From: Amphimedon queenslandica
Lineage: Eukaryota > Porifera > Demospongiae > Haplosclerida > Niphatidae
Length of the DNA stretch: 64,000 nt
Assembly (NCBI RefSeq): GCF_000090795.2
Contig: NW_003546325.1
Coordinates: forward strand, 164,504-228,503
Reading direction: 5' to 3'
Part shown: positions 41,871 to 51,118 of the stretch, in pieces
How positions within the stretch are numbered: position 1 is the first letter of the stretch
Layout of the letters: each line of letters opens with the position of its first letter
Position numbers and translations under genes: made by a program
Notes under the pieces: generated by a model
Seen by the model: only the letters and a program-made list of their open reading frames with translations
Told to the model about the DNA's origin: nothing
The model's database searches: none

Positions 41871-42193
41871 ACTCTTTATAATGGACTCATGGACTCTTTT
41901 TAATGGACAATCTCCTTTAGATTAATTGCATAGTTTACATGCACTGCATACACATTTTATAGTTTTAAAGGCTTTTTTAAAGATTGTTTATTGTTGTTTT
42001 GACACTAATATTTTTCCTATTTTTTATTCTACAATGCTGTTTTAAAATATATACTATTTAAACATTATTCCTTATTTTATATTTACTGAGCGCTAGTCTA
42101 AAAATATTGAAATGCACAAAGCCATCTATGGGCTGAGCTGCTACTCCATAGCCAACGCCCACGTGACGTGTGTCGACCATTAATTGGATCACC
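41871..42193. other. Intergenic: giant-gene 3' flank and PRELID1 upstream region (copy 1)
   Basis: This is 323 bp of AT-rich sequence between the giant gene stop and the ATG of the first PRELID1 exon copy. No canonical AATAAA is seen after the stop. The right end carries the E-box/CRE-like site annotated separately. The same stretch is repeated at 43117-43439. Confidence 0.7.
42160..42170. promoter_or_regulatory. CACGTGACGTG E-box/CRE-like site (copy 1)
   Basis: The motif CACGTGACGTG lies 24-34 bp upstream of the PRELID1-like ATG. CACGTG is the bHLH-Zip E-box and TGACGTG resembles a CRE half-site. A proximal promoter role is inferred from position. An identical copy is at 43406-43416. Confidence 0.45.
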
Positions 42194-42546
42194 ATGAAGG
42201 AGAAAGCTCAGGAGAAAGAAAAGGCGAGAGAAAAAGCGCCTGGCAAATACTACTCACATCTTGTGACCTTCAAGTAAGCATCCTAAACTATAGACCAGAG
42301 TTGTTCTACATTGAAACACAGGCAGCCATGGGAGGAATTCGTCCAAGCTCTATGGCAGCGCTACCCTAATCCATACAGCAAGCACGTGCTTACTGAAGAC
42401 ACAATCTCAAGGTGACTCCTGTAGGCAGTATAGGCATTAGGTGTTCACCATAGTCATTATATTTCTATAGGTGGACCAAAGGACGCCAACTGTTTACCAA
42501 GCGATTGATAACTAAGACAAACCCTATACCAAAGTGGGCAGAGAAA
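42194..42546 (+). pseudogene. Orphan first three exons of PRELID1-like gene (copy 1)
   Basis: Exons 42194-42273, 42322-42411 and 42471-42546 encode the N-terminal PRELI segment ending in K-W-A-E-K. They are the same as the first three exons of the complete gene 1,246 bp downstream, apart from a synonymous AAA/AAG in exon 3 and a few intron changes. No later exons follow before the inverted repeat and the N gap, so this copy cannot make a full protein by itself. It is either a real partial tandem duplication or two haplotypes assembled one after the other. Confidence 0.75.
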
Positions 42547-42790
42547 GTATGATGGTAGAAGCTGCCATGCTTGCTTTAATTAACATTTTACACTTGAGGT
42601 GTTACTTGAAGTGTGAACAAGCATGATTAGCTTTTGATCATAGAAAATTTGAATAAGACTTATTCATAACAAGAACATAAAAAATTTAAAAAAAACAAGA
42701 TGGAGTAGGATTCTAGAGCAAGTTCATAAAAAAGTAATGGAAACAAGGGCAAGTAGGATTCTGAACGACTACCAATGAAAATCCAAAATG

Positions 42791-42909
42791 AAAATCCTAC
42801 TCTCGTGACGCAAATTCTACTCTACATTGCAAGGTGATCCGTAATTACTTACATAATAGTATTAATAATACAATGTAGAGTAGAATTTGCGTCACGAGAG
42901 TAGGATTTT
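42791..42909. repeat. Perfect 39-bp inverted repeat next to the gap
   Basis: Arms 42791-42829 and 42871-42909 are perfect reverse complements with a 41-bp AT-rich spacer. The right arm ends at the first N. Imperfect copies of its GTAGGATTCT start occur near 42706 and 42751. It could be a small inverted-repeat element or a cruciform-forming sequence, and it is a likely reason for the sequencing gap. Confidence 0.85.
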
Positions 42910-42974
42910 NNNNNNNNNNNNNNNNNNNNNNNNNNNNNNNNNNNNNNNNNNNNNNNNNNNNNNNNNNNNNNNNN
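42910..42974. other. Assembly gap (65 N)
   Basis: This is a run of 65 N bases between the inverted repeat and the right duplication copy. Its real length is unknown. Confidence 0.99.
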
Positions 42975-43116
42975 AACTGAAACGGATCTCAATGAGATTA
43001 AGCGTAAAGACGTCTGCACCATTGATCTCAAGGAGCAAGACTGCTATCTAGCATACAGGACTGGAGGGATCCAAGACATGGCTAACAATCCTATACAGGG
43101 TTGTCGTGAACTATGA
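42975..43116 (+). pseudogene. Second copy of giant-gene C-terminal end
   Basis: The frame runs without a break from the gap edge to the TGA at 43114-43116 and matches the last 47 codons of the giant gene, including the final Cys-pair domain end. The missing upstream part may be in the gap. If the duplication is an assembly artefact, this is simply the other allele. Confidence 0.8.
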
Positions 43117-43405
43117 ACTCTTTATAATGGACTCATGGACTCTTTTTAATGGACAATCTCCTTTAGATTAATTGCATAGTTTACATGCACTGCATACACA
43201 TTTTATAGTTTTAAAGGCTTTTTTAAAGATTGTTTATTGTTGTTTTGACACTAATATTTTTCCTATTTTTTATTCTACAATGCTGTTTTAAAATATATAC
43301 TATTTAAACATTATTCCTTATTTTATATTTACTGAGCGCTAGTCTAAAAATATTGAAATGCACAAAGCCATCTATGGGCTGAGCTGCTACTCCATAGCCA
43401 ACGCC

Positions 43406-43416
43406 CACGTGACGTG
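43406..43416. promoter_or_regulatory. CACGTGACGTG E-box/CRE-like site (copy 2)
   Basis: The same motif and position as in copy 1, here in front of the complete PRELID1-like gene. Overlapping E-box and CRE-like cores are common in promoters of housekeeping and mitochondrial genes; function here is inference. Confidence 0.45.
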
Positions 43417-43439
43417 TGTCGACCATTAATTGGATCACC

Positions 43440-46194
43440 ATGAAGGAGAAAGCTCAGGAGAAAGAAAAGGCGAGAGAAAAAGCGCCTGGCAAATACTACT
43501 CACATCTTGTGACCTTCAAGTAAGCATCCTAAACTATAGACCAGAGTTGTTCTACATTGAAACACAGGCAGCCATGGGAGGAATTCGTCCAAGCTCTATG
43601 GCAGCGCTACCCTAATCCATACAGCAAGCACGTGCTTACTGAAGACACAATCTCAAGGTGACTCCTGTAGGCAGTATAGGCATTAGGTATTTACCATAGT
43701 CATTATATTTCTATAGGTGGACCAAGGGACGCCAACTGTTTACCAAGCGATTGATAACTAAGACAAACCCTATACCAAAGTGGGCAGAGAAAGTATGATG
43801 GTAGAAGCTGCCATGCTTGCTTTAATTAACATTTTACGCTTGAGGTGTTACTTGAAGTGTGAACAAGCATGATTAGCTTTTGATCATAGAAAATTTGAAT
43901 AAGACTTATTCATAATTAATTAGAATACATATACAGTCAAGAGGGCAATGCAGTAACTTGCCTGTACTTGCTAATGGAGATAAAGATAAAAAGGCTGTTG
44001 CTGTGTAAACTAGACACAGACCAATGAATTATAGTTTTATATAATATAACTGATTTAAATGAGAAGGATTTGTCTATGTCTGTAGCAGCTGTTTGGTTGT
44101 GTATGTTTAATATTACAATATTTATCCCTTCCATTTTAATTATAATCCTCAGTAGATTAGTATGTGTCTAATAATATTAATTCTAGCACTTAGTATTGAT
44201 CTCTACATGTATAGGCTTTAGGTGACAAGAAAGCTGTCTTTATTGAAGAATCTATTGTCAATTCAGAGACTAAAACATTTGTGACGTACAATCGTAACAT
44301 TACACAGACAAGATTCATAACAATGGTAGAGAAATGCACTTACAGAATATCACCGGATAATCCTAAATGGTAAGATTTACCTTAATTAGGGTTGTAACAT
44401 TCAGCTGTCTTATTGTATAATGTAGAAAGTTTGAATAGAATTTGATCAAAAGTGGATTTTACGAATTTTTATGATAGGGAAATTTTATAATACATTGTGT
44501 TTGTAAATACCCACACACACTTAATGCATCATTTTTAATGTCCTTATGCTATGTAGAAAATTTGAGCTGATTCTGACAAACACTTTTTGTGTTATGGCCA
44601 TTTAATTAAATTAGCTGTTTTTTAAAAAGAAAATGCTATGGGTTTTTCTGAAAATTGGCTCCGAAATCACCCCAATTTTTAATTATATTTTCTGATACAT
44701 ATTGGTGTCCTTATTCTGTGTAGAAAGTTTGAGCTGTTTCCGACAGATAATTTTTGAGTTATGGCTATTTAATTAAATCGGCCATAGCCCATGGTTTTTC
44801 TCTAAAAATTGACTCCAAAATCTCCCAAAATTTTCATTACATTTTCTGATACATATTGATGTCCTTATGCTCTCTAGAAAGTTTGAGCTGATTCAAACAG
44901 ATAATTTTTGAGTTATGACCATTTAATTAAATCGGCCAATTTTTGAAAAAAAGCAAAGGCTATAGCCCATGGTTTTTTCGGAAAATGGGCTCTGAAATCA
45001 ACCCAAATTTTTACTACATTTTCTGATACATATTTATGTCCTTATGCTCTGTAGAAAGTTTGAGCTGATTTGAACAGATAATTTTTGAGTTATGGCCATT
45101 TAATTAAATCGGCCAATTTAAAAAAAAAGCAAAAAAACCAAGGGCTATAGTCCATGGTTTTTTTCTGAAAATTGACTCCAAAATCACCCGAAATTTTTGT
45201 TACATTTTCTAATACATATCGATGTCCTTATGCTCTGTAGAAAGTTTGAGCTGATTCTGACAAATAATTTTTTAGTTATGGCCATTAAATTAAATCGTCC
45301 AATTTTTGAAAAAAAGCAAAGGCTATAGCCCATGGTTTTTTCTGAAAATTGGCTCTGAAATCACCCGAAATTTTCATTACATTTTCTGATACATATTGAT
45401 GTCCTTATGCTCTGTAGAAAGTTTGAGCTGATTTGAACAGATAATTTTTGAGTTATGACCATTTAATTAAATTGGCCAATTTTTGAAAAAAAGCAAAGGC
45501 TATAGCCCATGGTTTTTTTCTAAAAAATTGACTCCAAAATCACCTGAAATTTTTATTACATTTTAATGCATATTGGTGTTTTTATACTGTGTAGAAAGTT
45601 TGAGCTGTTTTCGACAAATATTCTTCTTCTGTACCCTAAAATAATCTCAAATTTATGCATAAAATTTTTAAGGCCCCAAATGAAACTGCATGAGAAAGTG
45701 TAGAAACCTTTGCCTCTAAGTTTAAACTAGTAGACAATGTAACATACTTCAATACACATTCTTACATTGTGTAGAAAGTTTAAATTATTTCCAATCAAAA
45801 TTAAATTTAAAAATCATTTAAGCTTCTTTAAAATTTGACCAGAGACCATTATTGTATGTGTGTTACCATTGGTAGAATGCTATACCACTTTACTAGGTCT
45901 ATTACACCTATTACTATTACACCATACCCACTAGTGATGGACTATTTATTAATATAGGACCTCCTGTTTTAAGGAAGCCTGGATTCAATGCAAAGTATAC
46001 GGGTTGTCTCGTGTTGTAGAAAAGCTCAGTATGGAGAGATACAAGTCAAATGCACGGAAAGTAAGTTTCTTAATAATCAACCCTCTTCTGATTTTGATTA
46101 CCTGATTCAGGCAGAGCTTGGAATACAGTTTATACTTGACAAGATGTTCAACACTGCTAATCAAGTTGTGCAAACTATTAAAGATAACCTTTGA
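43440..46194 (+). CDS. PRELID1: PRELI domain mitochondrial lipid-transfer protein, PRELID1-like
   Basis: Exons 43440-43519, 43568-43657, 43717-43792, 44215-44369, 45958-46060 and 46111-46194 join in phase to a 195-residue protein ending in TGA. The family carries phosphatidic acid across the mitochondrial intermembrane space together with TRIAP1. Clear family blocks are [16 protein letters not shown] in exon 2, R-L-I-T-K-T-N and P-K-W-A-E in exon 3, and E-A-W with R-Y-K-S-N in exon 5. The closest match I recall is PRELID1 rather than the PRELID3/slowmo group. The first 17 residues are rich in Lys and Glu and extend beyond the usual M-V-K-Y start; the ATG was chosen because it opens the only frame joining in phase. 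Intron 4 (1,588 bp) carries a satellite-like array. A duplicated set of exons 1-3 lies upstream. Confidence 0.9.
44400..45800 (+). repeat. ~175-bp tandem repeat array in PRELID1 intron 4
   Basis: About seven diverged units of roughly 160-185 bp. Landmarks in each are GTCCTTATGCTCTGTAGAAA, TTTGAGCTGATT, GAGTTATGGCCATTTAATTA and GCTATAGCCCATGG. The units read on the + strand, the same direction as the host gene. The same family, inverted in the genome, fills ZC3H15 intron 8. Confidence 0.85.
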
Positions 46195-46216
46195 TGGCTT
46201 AGTTGAAATTATAGAG

Positions 46217-46222
46217 AATAAA
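46217..46222 (+). terminator. AATAAA polyadenylation signal of PRELID1-like gene
   Basis: AATAAA lies 22 bp after the stop codon, with T-rich sequence following. Confidence 0.6.
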
Positions 46223-46268
46223 TTTTTATTTAATGTACAATAGTAAATTTATTTTTTGGAGGTGTGGC

Positions 46269-46290
46269 GACCACGTGGTTACACGTGGTC
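46269..46290. promoter_or_regulatory. Palindromic pair of CACGTG E-boxes
   Basis: Two CACGTG hexamers at 46272-46277 and 46282-46287 lie inside a near-palindrome (GACCACGTGG ... ACGTGGTC). The site is 43 bp upstream of the CD225-like ATG and about 50 bp past the polyadenylation signal of the previous gene. It is probably the proximal promoter of the CD225-like gene. Confidence 0.45.
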
Positions 46291-46332
46291 GGCCTAACCG
46301 TTGTCAAGCCAACAGGAGATTGTGGATAAACA

Positions 46333-47009
46333 ATGTCCTCTTTGTCTTGTGAGGGTAAAGAGCCTTCACAGCACTCCCTCCCGTCTTATCAGTTAACTAG
46401 ACTTGGACTACCACCATATTCCCAGGTTATTAGTAAGTCAAATCTTGATGAAGGCCCTAAACTCCTGCAGGATCAACCGATCCACTTCAACATGCAATCA
46501 CTCCAGTACATTGATGTTGATGTGGCTCCACAGCGAGTAATCACGTTACACTTATTGCCAATCTGTGTTTATGCATCATATGGTTCTTTTTAGGTGAGGC
46601 TGAAGGTTGCTCAACCACTTATGATCACTCCAAATTCGTACCTAAAACTAACGATTTTCCTATTTGTTCTGCTGAGTATCATTGCACCTCACACACTACC
46701 CTGCATGACAATAGCTCTAGTCTTGTCATATAAAGTAAGCATTAATAGCAATACATTTATTATAAATTCTTTCCATAGAGTCACTGTGCAAGCAAAGTGG
46801 GGAGATTTGTCAAAGGCAAATATTACGGATGGTCAGCTCTGTTCTTTGATGTCTTGTCAATTCTTATTAGTATTGTAGCTATAATGGCTGCTGCAATACT
46901 GCTCTATCTATACCAGCCATGGAGAGCCAGTGACTACAGGAATTGTTATTATCCATACGACCAGGAAAACAATCGCTACAACTACAGTGGCCCATTCTAT
47001 TGCTCATGA
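46333..47009 (+). CDS. CD225/dispanin (IFITM-like) two-pass membrane protein
   Basis: Exons 46333-46536, 46594-46734 and 46779-47009 join at phase 0 through introns of 57 and 44 bp to give 191 residues. Residues 1-80 are a polar, Pro/Ser/Gln-containing N-terminal tail. Residues about 84-112 form one hydrophobic segment after P-N-S-Y-L. A loop with S-K-V-G-R and K-Y-Y-G-W follows, then a second hydrophobic helix at about 137-160 and a Tyr/Asn-rich tail. This order, and the P-x-x-Y-L entry into the first helix, match the CD225 family (IFITM, PRRT, SYNDIG, TMEM91), although the usual G-D before the second helix is replaced here. If intron 1 is retained, a TAG at 46591 would end the protein at 86 residues without membrane segments. 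Family assignment is moderate and membrane topology likely; function in this organism is unknown. Confidence 0.65.
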
Positions 47010-47084
47010 TCAAAATCAATAATTATTATTAATTTCCTCATGACTTAAATAATAATTGTTATTAACAGTTATTCCGACAATACA

Positions 47085-47090
47085 ATTAAA
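47085..47090 (+). terminator. ATTAAA polyadenylation signal of CD225-like gene
   Basis: ATTAAA lies about 75 bp after the stop and only about 20 bp before the stop codon of the convergent ZC3H15 gene, so the two 3' UTRs probably overlap. Confidence 0.4.
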
Positions 47091-47110
47091 ATATTACAAA
47101 GAGATTGGAG

Positions 47111-50100
47111 TTACTCCACAGACTCAGGGTCACTCTCACTATTGTCTTGTTGTTGTATGTGCAAGCTGTTAGTGATGGTAGCCGCTAGTAATTGTTCCTC
47201 TAGTAATTCATCTTCATCGACATCAAATAATTCTTCGTCTACTGGTATGTCACCATCTTCCTCAGTGAAAAGCATCTCATCGATCTGTACAGGGTCTGCT
47301 CCTCCCACTGCTCCTTTAGGAACAACTTCATCGTCGTCGTCGTCGTCATCATCTCCTTGGTGGTGTGTTACGGTTGCCCATTCATTGTTGAAGTTAGTTA
47401 AATCAACTGCAGTAGCTCCACCGGCATCATCCTAAAATGTGATGATACAATAACATCACTAACTCACTATACACATACATGTACTGTAGCATCAACTGAA
47501 TAATGCAGGACTCAAATAACAGTCAGACATTGGACATTTTCTGACCATTTTGCTCAATTTTCCAACCAAGTTCTGTATTGTTCTACCATTTTTTCTGAGC
47601 AACATAATTTTAATTAATTAATATTGAAAGCAATTTAACATAATAACCAATTAATCATGTTCCCAAAAAGTACTAAACAGCATGCTTCATGACTAGAATG
47701 GCATTTTACCAAGTTTAAAAATTCATTAAAAAATTCAAATTTAATCAGAATCAGCTCTAAGTTGATACACAGCATCAAGACATGTATTTGTATCAGCAAA
47801 TATTCTAAAAATGGAGAATTCTTCCCTAGTCACTTTCTACAAAATTTGGTCACAAACCAAAGGCTATTTATTTAGCCTTGGGCATTCTTCATAATTTTGG
47901 TATTTTCTTAAAATGGCCGTAACTTTAAAAATCTTATTCGGAATCAGCTCAAATGTTTTACATAGCATAAGGGCATCAATATGTATTAGAAAATGTAATA
48001 AAAATTTGGGGTGATTTCGGAGCCATTTTTTGGAAAAAACCATGGGCTATAGCCTTGGGTATTCTTCATAGTTTTGGCGTTTTCTTAAAATGGCTGTAAC
48101 TTTAAAAATCTTATTCGGAATCAGCTCAAATGTTTTACATAGCATAAGGGCATCAATATGTATTAGAAAATGTAATAAAAATTTGGGGTGATTTCGGAGC
48201 CATTTTTTGGAAAAAACCATGGGCTATAGCCTTGGGTATTCTTCATAGTTTTGGCGTTTTCTTAAAATGGCTGTAACTTTAAAAATCTTATTCGGAATCA
48301 GCTCAAACTTGCTACACAGCATAAGGGCATCAATATGCATTAGAAAATGTAATAAAAATTTGGGGTGATTTTGGAGCCATTTTTTGGAAAAAACCAAAGG
48401 CTATTTATTTAGCCTTGGGCATTCTTCATAATTTTGGTATTTTCTTAAAATGGCCGTAACTTCAAAAATCTTATTCGGAATCAGCTCAAATGTTTTACAC
48501 AGCATAAGGGCATCAATATGTATTAGAAAATGTAATAAAAATTTGGGGTGATTTCGGAGCCATTTTTTGGGAAAAACCATGGGCTATAGCCTTGGGTATT
48601 CTTCATAATTTTGGCATTTTCTTAAAATGGCCGTAACTTTAAAAATCTTATTCGGAATCAGCTCAAACTTTCTACACAGCATAAGGGCATCAATATGCAT
48701 TAGAAAATGTAATAAAAATTTGGGGTGATTTCAGAGCCATTTTTTGGGAAAAACCATGGGCTATAGCCTTGGGTATTCTTCATAATTTTGGCGTTTTCTT
48801 AAAATGGCCGTAACTTTAAAAATCTTAGTCGGAATCAGCTTAAATTTTCTACACAGCATAAGGGCATCAATGTGTATTTTAAAATGTAATAAAAATTTGA
48901 AGTGGTTTTGGAGCCATTTTTTTGGAAAAAAAACCATGGGATATAGCCTATAATTTTGGCGTTTTCATAAAATGGCCGTAACTTAAAAAATCGTAGTTGG
49001 AATCAGCTCAAACTTTCTACACAGGATAAGGACATCAATTTGTATCAGAAAGTATAATAAAAATTTAGGGTGATTTTAGAGCCATTTTTTGGGAAATACT
49101 ATAGCCTTGGGTATTTTTCAGAATTTTGGTGATCTCTTACAATGGTTATAATCTAAAAATTTTAAGTCAGAATCAGCTCAAACTTTCTACACAGCATTAG
49201 GACATAAATATGCATTTAAAATGCAATAAATTTCAGAGCCTGTCCAATTGTTTTACAAAAATGGCAGATCAAATTAAGCAATGTTCAGACACAATGTCTG
49301 AACATTGTTTGAATGTAATTTAAGGCTCTGACATGTACATATAATCATAAGTATTTAATTAGCTTGAACTATGCCATAAAGTTTGAGCCAATTTGGAAAA
49401 TTGAAATTAGTATTATCATTATTACTTCATCATCTTCTCTTGGTATCATGACTACAGTCTCTTCATCATCTTCACCATCTCCTCCTTCTCCCTTCAGTTC
49501 AGGATTAAACTCAAACATCTCTCTACCACTGATCTATCAATAGAGAATCATCAATTAGTAACAGCAGAACCTTATCATAATATTTCTACTTACCCCAACT
49601 GTCCTTCCTGCCTTCATTGCTTCTTTCTTTTTGCTAGTATCAACTGCTAGTTTATCTTTCTTTTCTTTTAACTAAAATCCGAATATTCACAATCAATTAA
49701 TTATACCATACATGTATAAAGAAAATATTATGCATTTTTACACATACATGTAATTCAATTTTAATCCAAATATCTTTATGACACAAAAATTAACTAGTTC
49801 CAATATCAGAGTATCAGTTATAATAAAAATGTACCTTTCTTTTCTTCCAGGCTAAGAATGATTCCAGAGTCACCTTAGTAAGAGTTTTACCCGAGCTCAG
49901 CAGCTTTTGTCTCTGAGAGAGAGAGAAGATAATTATACAGCTAACTATCAACTAATAAATACCAACCTCCTCTTCCACTAGTTGTTCCATGGTAATATCA
50001 GGCTCAGCACTAGCATCTTCCGGTCCCTTCTTCTTTGTTTTGAAAACAAACCCAGGGGGTAGACAGTGACGATAAATGCACTTATCTCCTCCATTAGGAC

Positions 50101-51118
50101 ACTCCCAAAACCAGCCATACTTACCATCTTCTATAGCTTGAAGGAAAAACTTGCAAACCTATAAAATTTATTATTATTTAGTTTAAAACTATTCGATACT
50201 TACTATTTCAGTTTTAGGCATGACTTTGGCGCCATGTTTCTTATCTACTACCTCCTTCAACTTCTCCTCATCCCAAGTATCAATAGTGTCTGTAATAATT
50301 AATAAAAATAATATTCTAACTTTGTCTATTACAATTAATATTTTTCCTATTTATTCTATGGAGCTGTATCATCACACACTCATGTCATAAATATTGTAAT
50401 TACCATTTTCCAAGTCTCTAGCATCTACATACATGCTCCTCTTTTCTGATTTCCCTTCTAATGATAGATCATGTGAGAATTTACACTTGTCTCCTTTGGT
50501 GCACATTCCTTGTTTGTAAAACACACAGAGGACAGACTTTGGGTCAGCGTCTGCTGATAGTTTTTGTGCTTTGGCGACAGGTTTAAAAAGAGAGTCCATC
50601 TCTTTCTTTGACTCTAAATCTGAGAGCTTCTTTTTCTAAAAATCAATAATAATACATGTATTACATTATGTTTATTCATTTCTATCATAATCTATTATCA
50701 ATATTAATTAATTAAAACATTTTAGCTTATATTCTTTCCTTTGGACAGTAAGTCAGTAGTATTGAAAATTTTAAAAACTTAATTAATCTATAAATCTTTA
50801 CAGTTGATTCAATATAACTGAGGAAGGCCAAACTACAACCTGGCTAGTGAGGCTGTTTATTCCAATATACCTTTGCTTCAAATTGCATTGCTTCAAGTTT
50901 CTGTGAACTTTGTTGTCCATATTTGACTTGATTTTGTACATTTTTAATAAATTGTTGTTGTTTTTTCCCTTTCTTGTTCTTCAGTCCAAATGTCTTGTCC
51001 TATTAACAAATAATTTACATCACAAAATCCAGTACACCTAAGATGATACCTCTATTATTTTCTCTTTCTTCTTTTCGACTGTCTTTTTACTTGGCTCACT
51101 TTTCTTCTTTGGAGGCAT
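47111..51118 (-). CDS. ZC3H15: ZC3H15 / DFRP1, CCCH zinc-finger partner of DRG1 GTPase
   Basis: Nine exons on the minus strand, all joining in phase: 51118-51050, 50999-50871, 50635-50404, 50289-50204, 50158-49967, 49912-49835, 49671-49594, 49533-49426 and 47431-47111. The product has 430 residues, close to the 426 of human ZC3H15. The family binds and stabilises the translation-associated GTPase DRG1 in the cytoplasm. Visible features are the M-P-P-K-K start with a Lys-rich N-terminus, [11 protein letters not shown], a first CCCH finger (C103, C111, C117, H121), a second with C174, C192, C199 and H203 followed by L-P-P-G-F-V, the DFRP segment [12 protein letters not shown], and an acidic C-terminus with a run of eight Asp. 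Intron 8 (1,994 bp) holds a repeat array. The AUG codon is the first in frame and fits the family start. Confidence 0.95.
47745..49250 (-). repeat. ~178-bp tandem repeat array in ZC3H15 intron 8
   Basis: About seven to eight units with the ATGGC[C/T]GTAAC block near 47914, 48090, 48268, 48450, 48628, 48806 and 48972, a period of about 178 bp. Adjacent units are very similar; the edge units are diverged. The reverse complement carries the same landmarks as the PRELID1 intron array (GAGCTGATTC, GGCCATTT, CTATAGCCCATGG), so it is one repeat family, again reading in the direction of the host gene. Confidence 0.88.

Larger units (their letters stand above)
41729..42669 (+). repeat. Segmental duplication, left copy (941 bp)
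   Basis: Bases 41729-42669 match 42975-43915 at a constant offset of 1,246 bp with no indel that I can find and only a handful of substitutions, for example near 42440 and 42478. The copy covers the last 47 codons of the giant gene, the intergenic spacer and PRELID1 exons 1-3. Similarity stops abruptly at 42669. The left limit is set only by the N gap in front of the right copy. Confidence 0.95.
42975..43915 (+). repeat. Segmental duplication, right copy (941 bp)
   Basis: This is the partner of 41729-42669. It starts exactly at the end of the N run, so the true left end may lie inside the gap. Near-identity suggests a very recent duplication or a haplotype placed twice by the assembler. Confidence 0.95.

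Noticed and set aside
689-41539. Dozens of minus-strand and off-frame open frames of 60-156 codons across the giant gene
   Set aside because: They lie inside the long coding frame and arise from its periodic, low-stop repeat sequence; none shows independent family features.
300-41867. Cadherin repeats, because D-M-N-D-N-P resembles the cadherin D-x-N-D-N-x-P calcium motif
   Set aside because: The rest of the domain lacks cadherin L-D-R-E and A-x-D-x-G blocks, and D-M-x-G-N-P fits the bacterial Ig-like end better.
300-41867. Bacterial symbiont or contaminant origin of the giant gene
   Set aside because: It is contiguous on gap-free sequence with a PRELID1 exon set having introns, has no bacterial neighbours, and is rich in N-glycosylation sequons.
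42184-42369. A 61-codon frame over PRELID1 exons 1-2 (and its copy at 43430)
   Set aside because: It reads through the intron in a frame other than the PRELI domain frame.
42849-43031. A 60-codon minus-strand frame crossing the N run
   Set aside because: It is created by unknown bases and has no meaning.
44400-45800. CRISPR-like array
   Set aside because: Units are about 175 bp, diverged, without short repeat/spacer alternation, and lie in an animal intron.
46333-46593. A complete 86-residue single-exon gene
   Set aside because: The last codons are better explained as a 57-bp intron; splicing joins it in phase to two membrane-segment exons.
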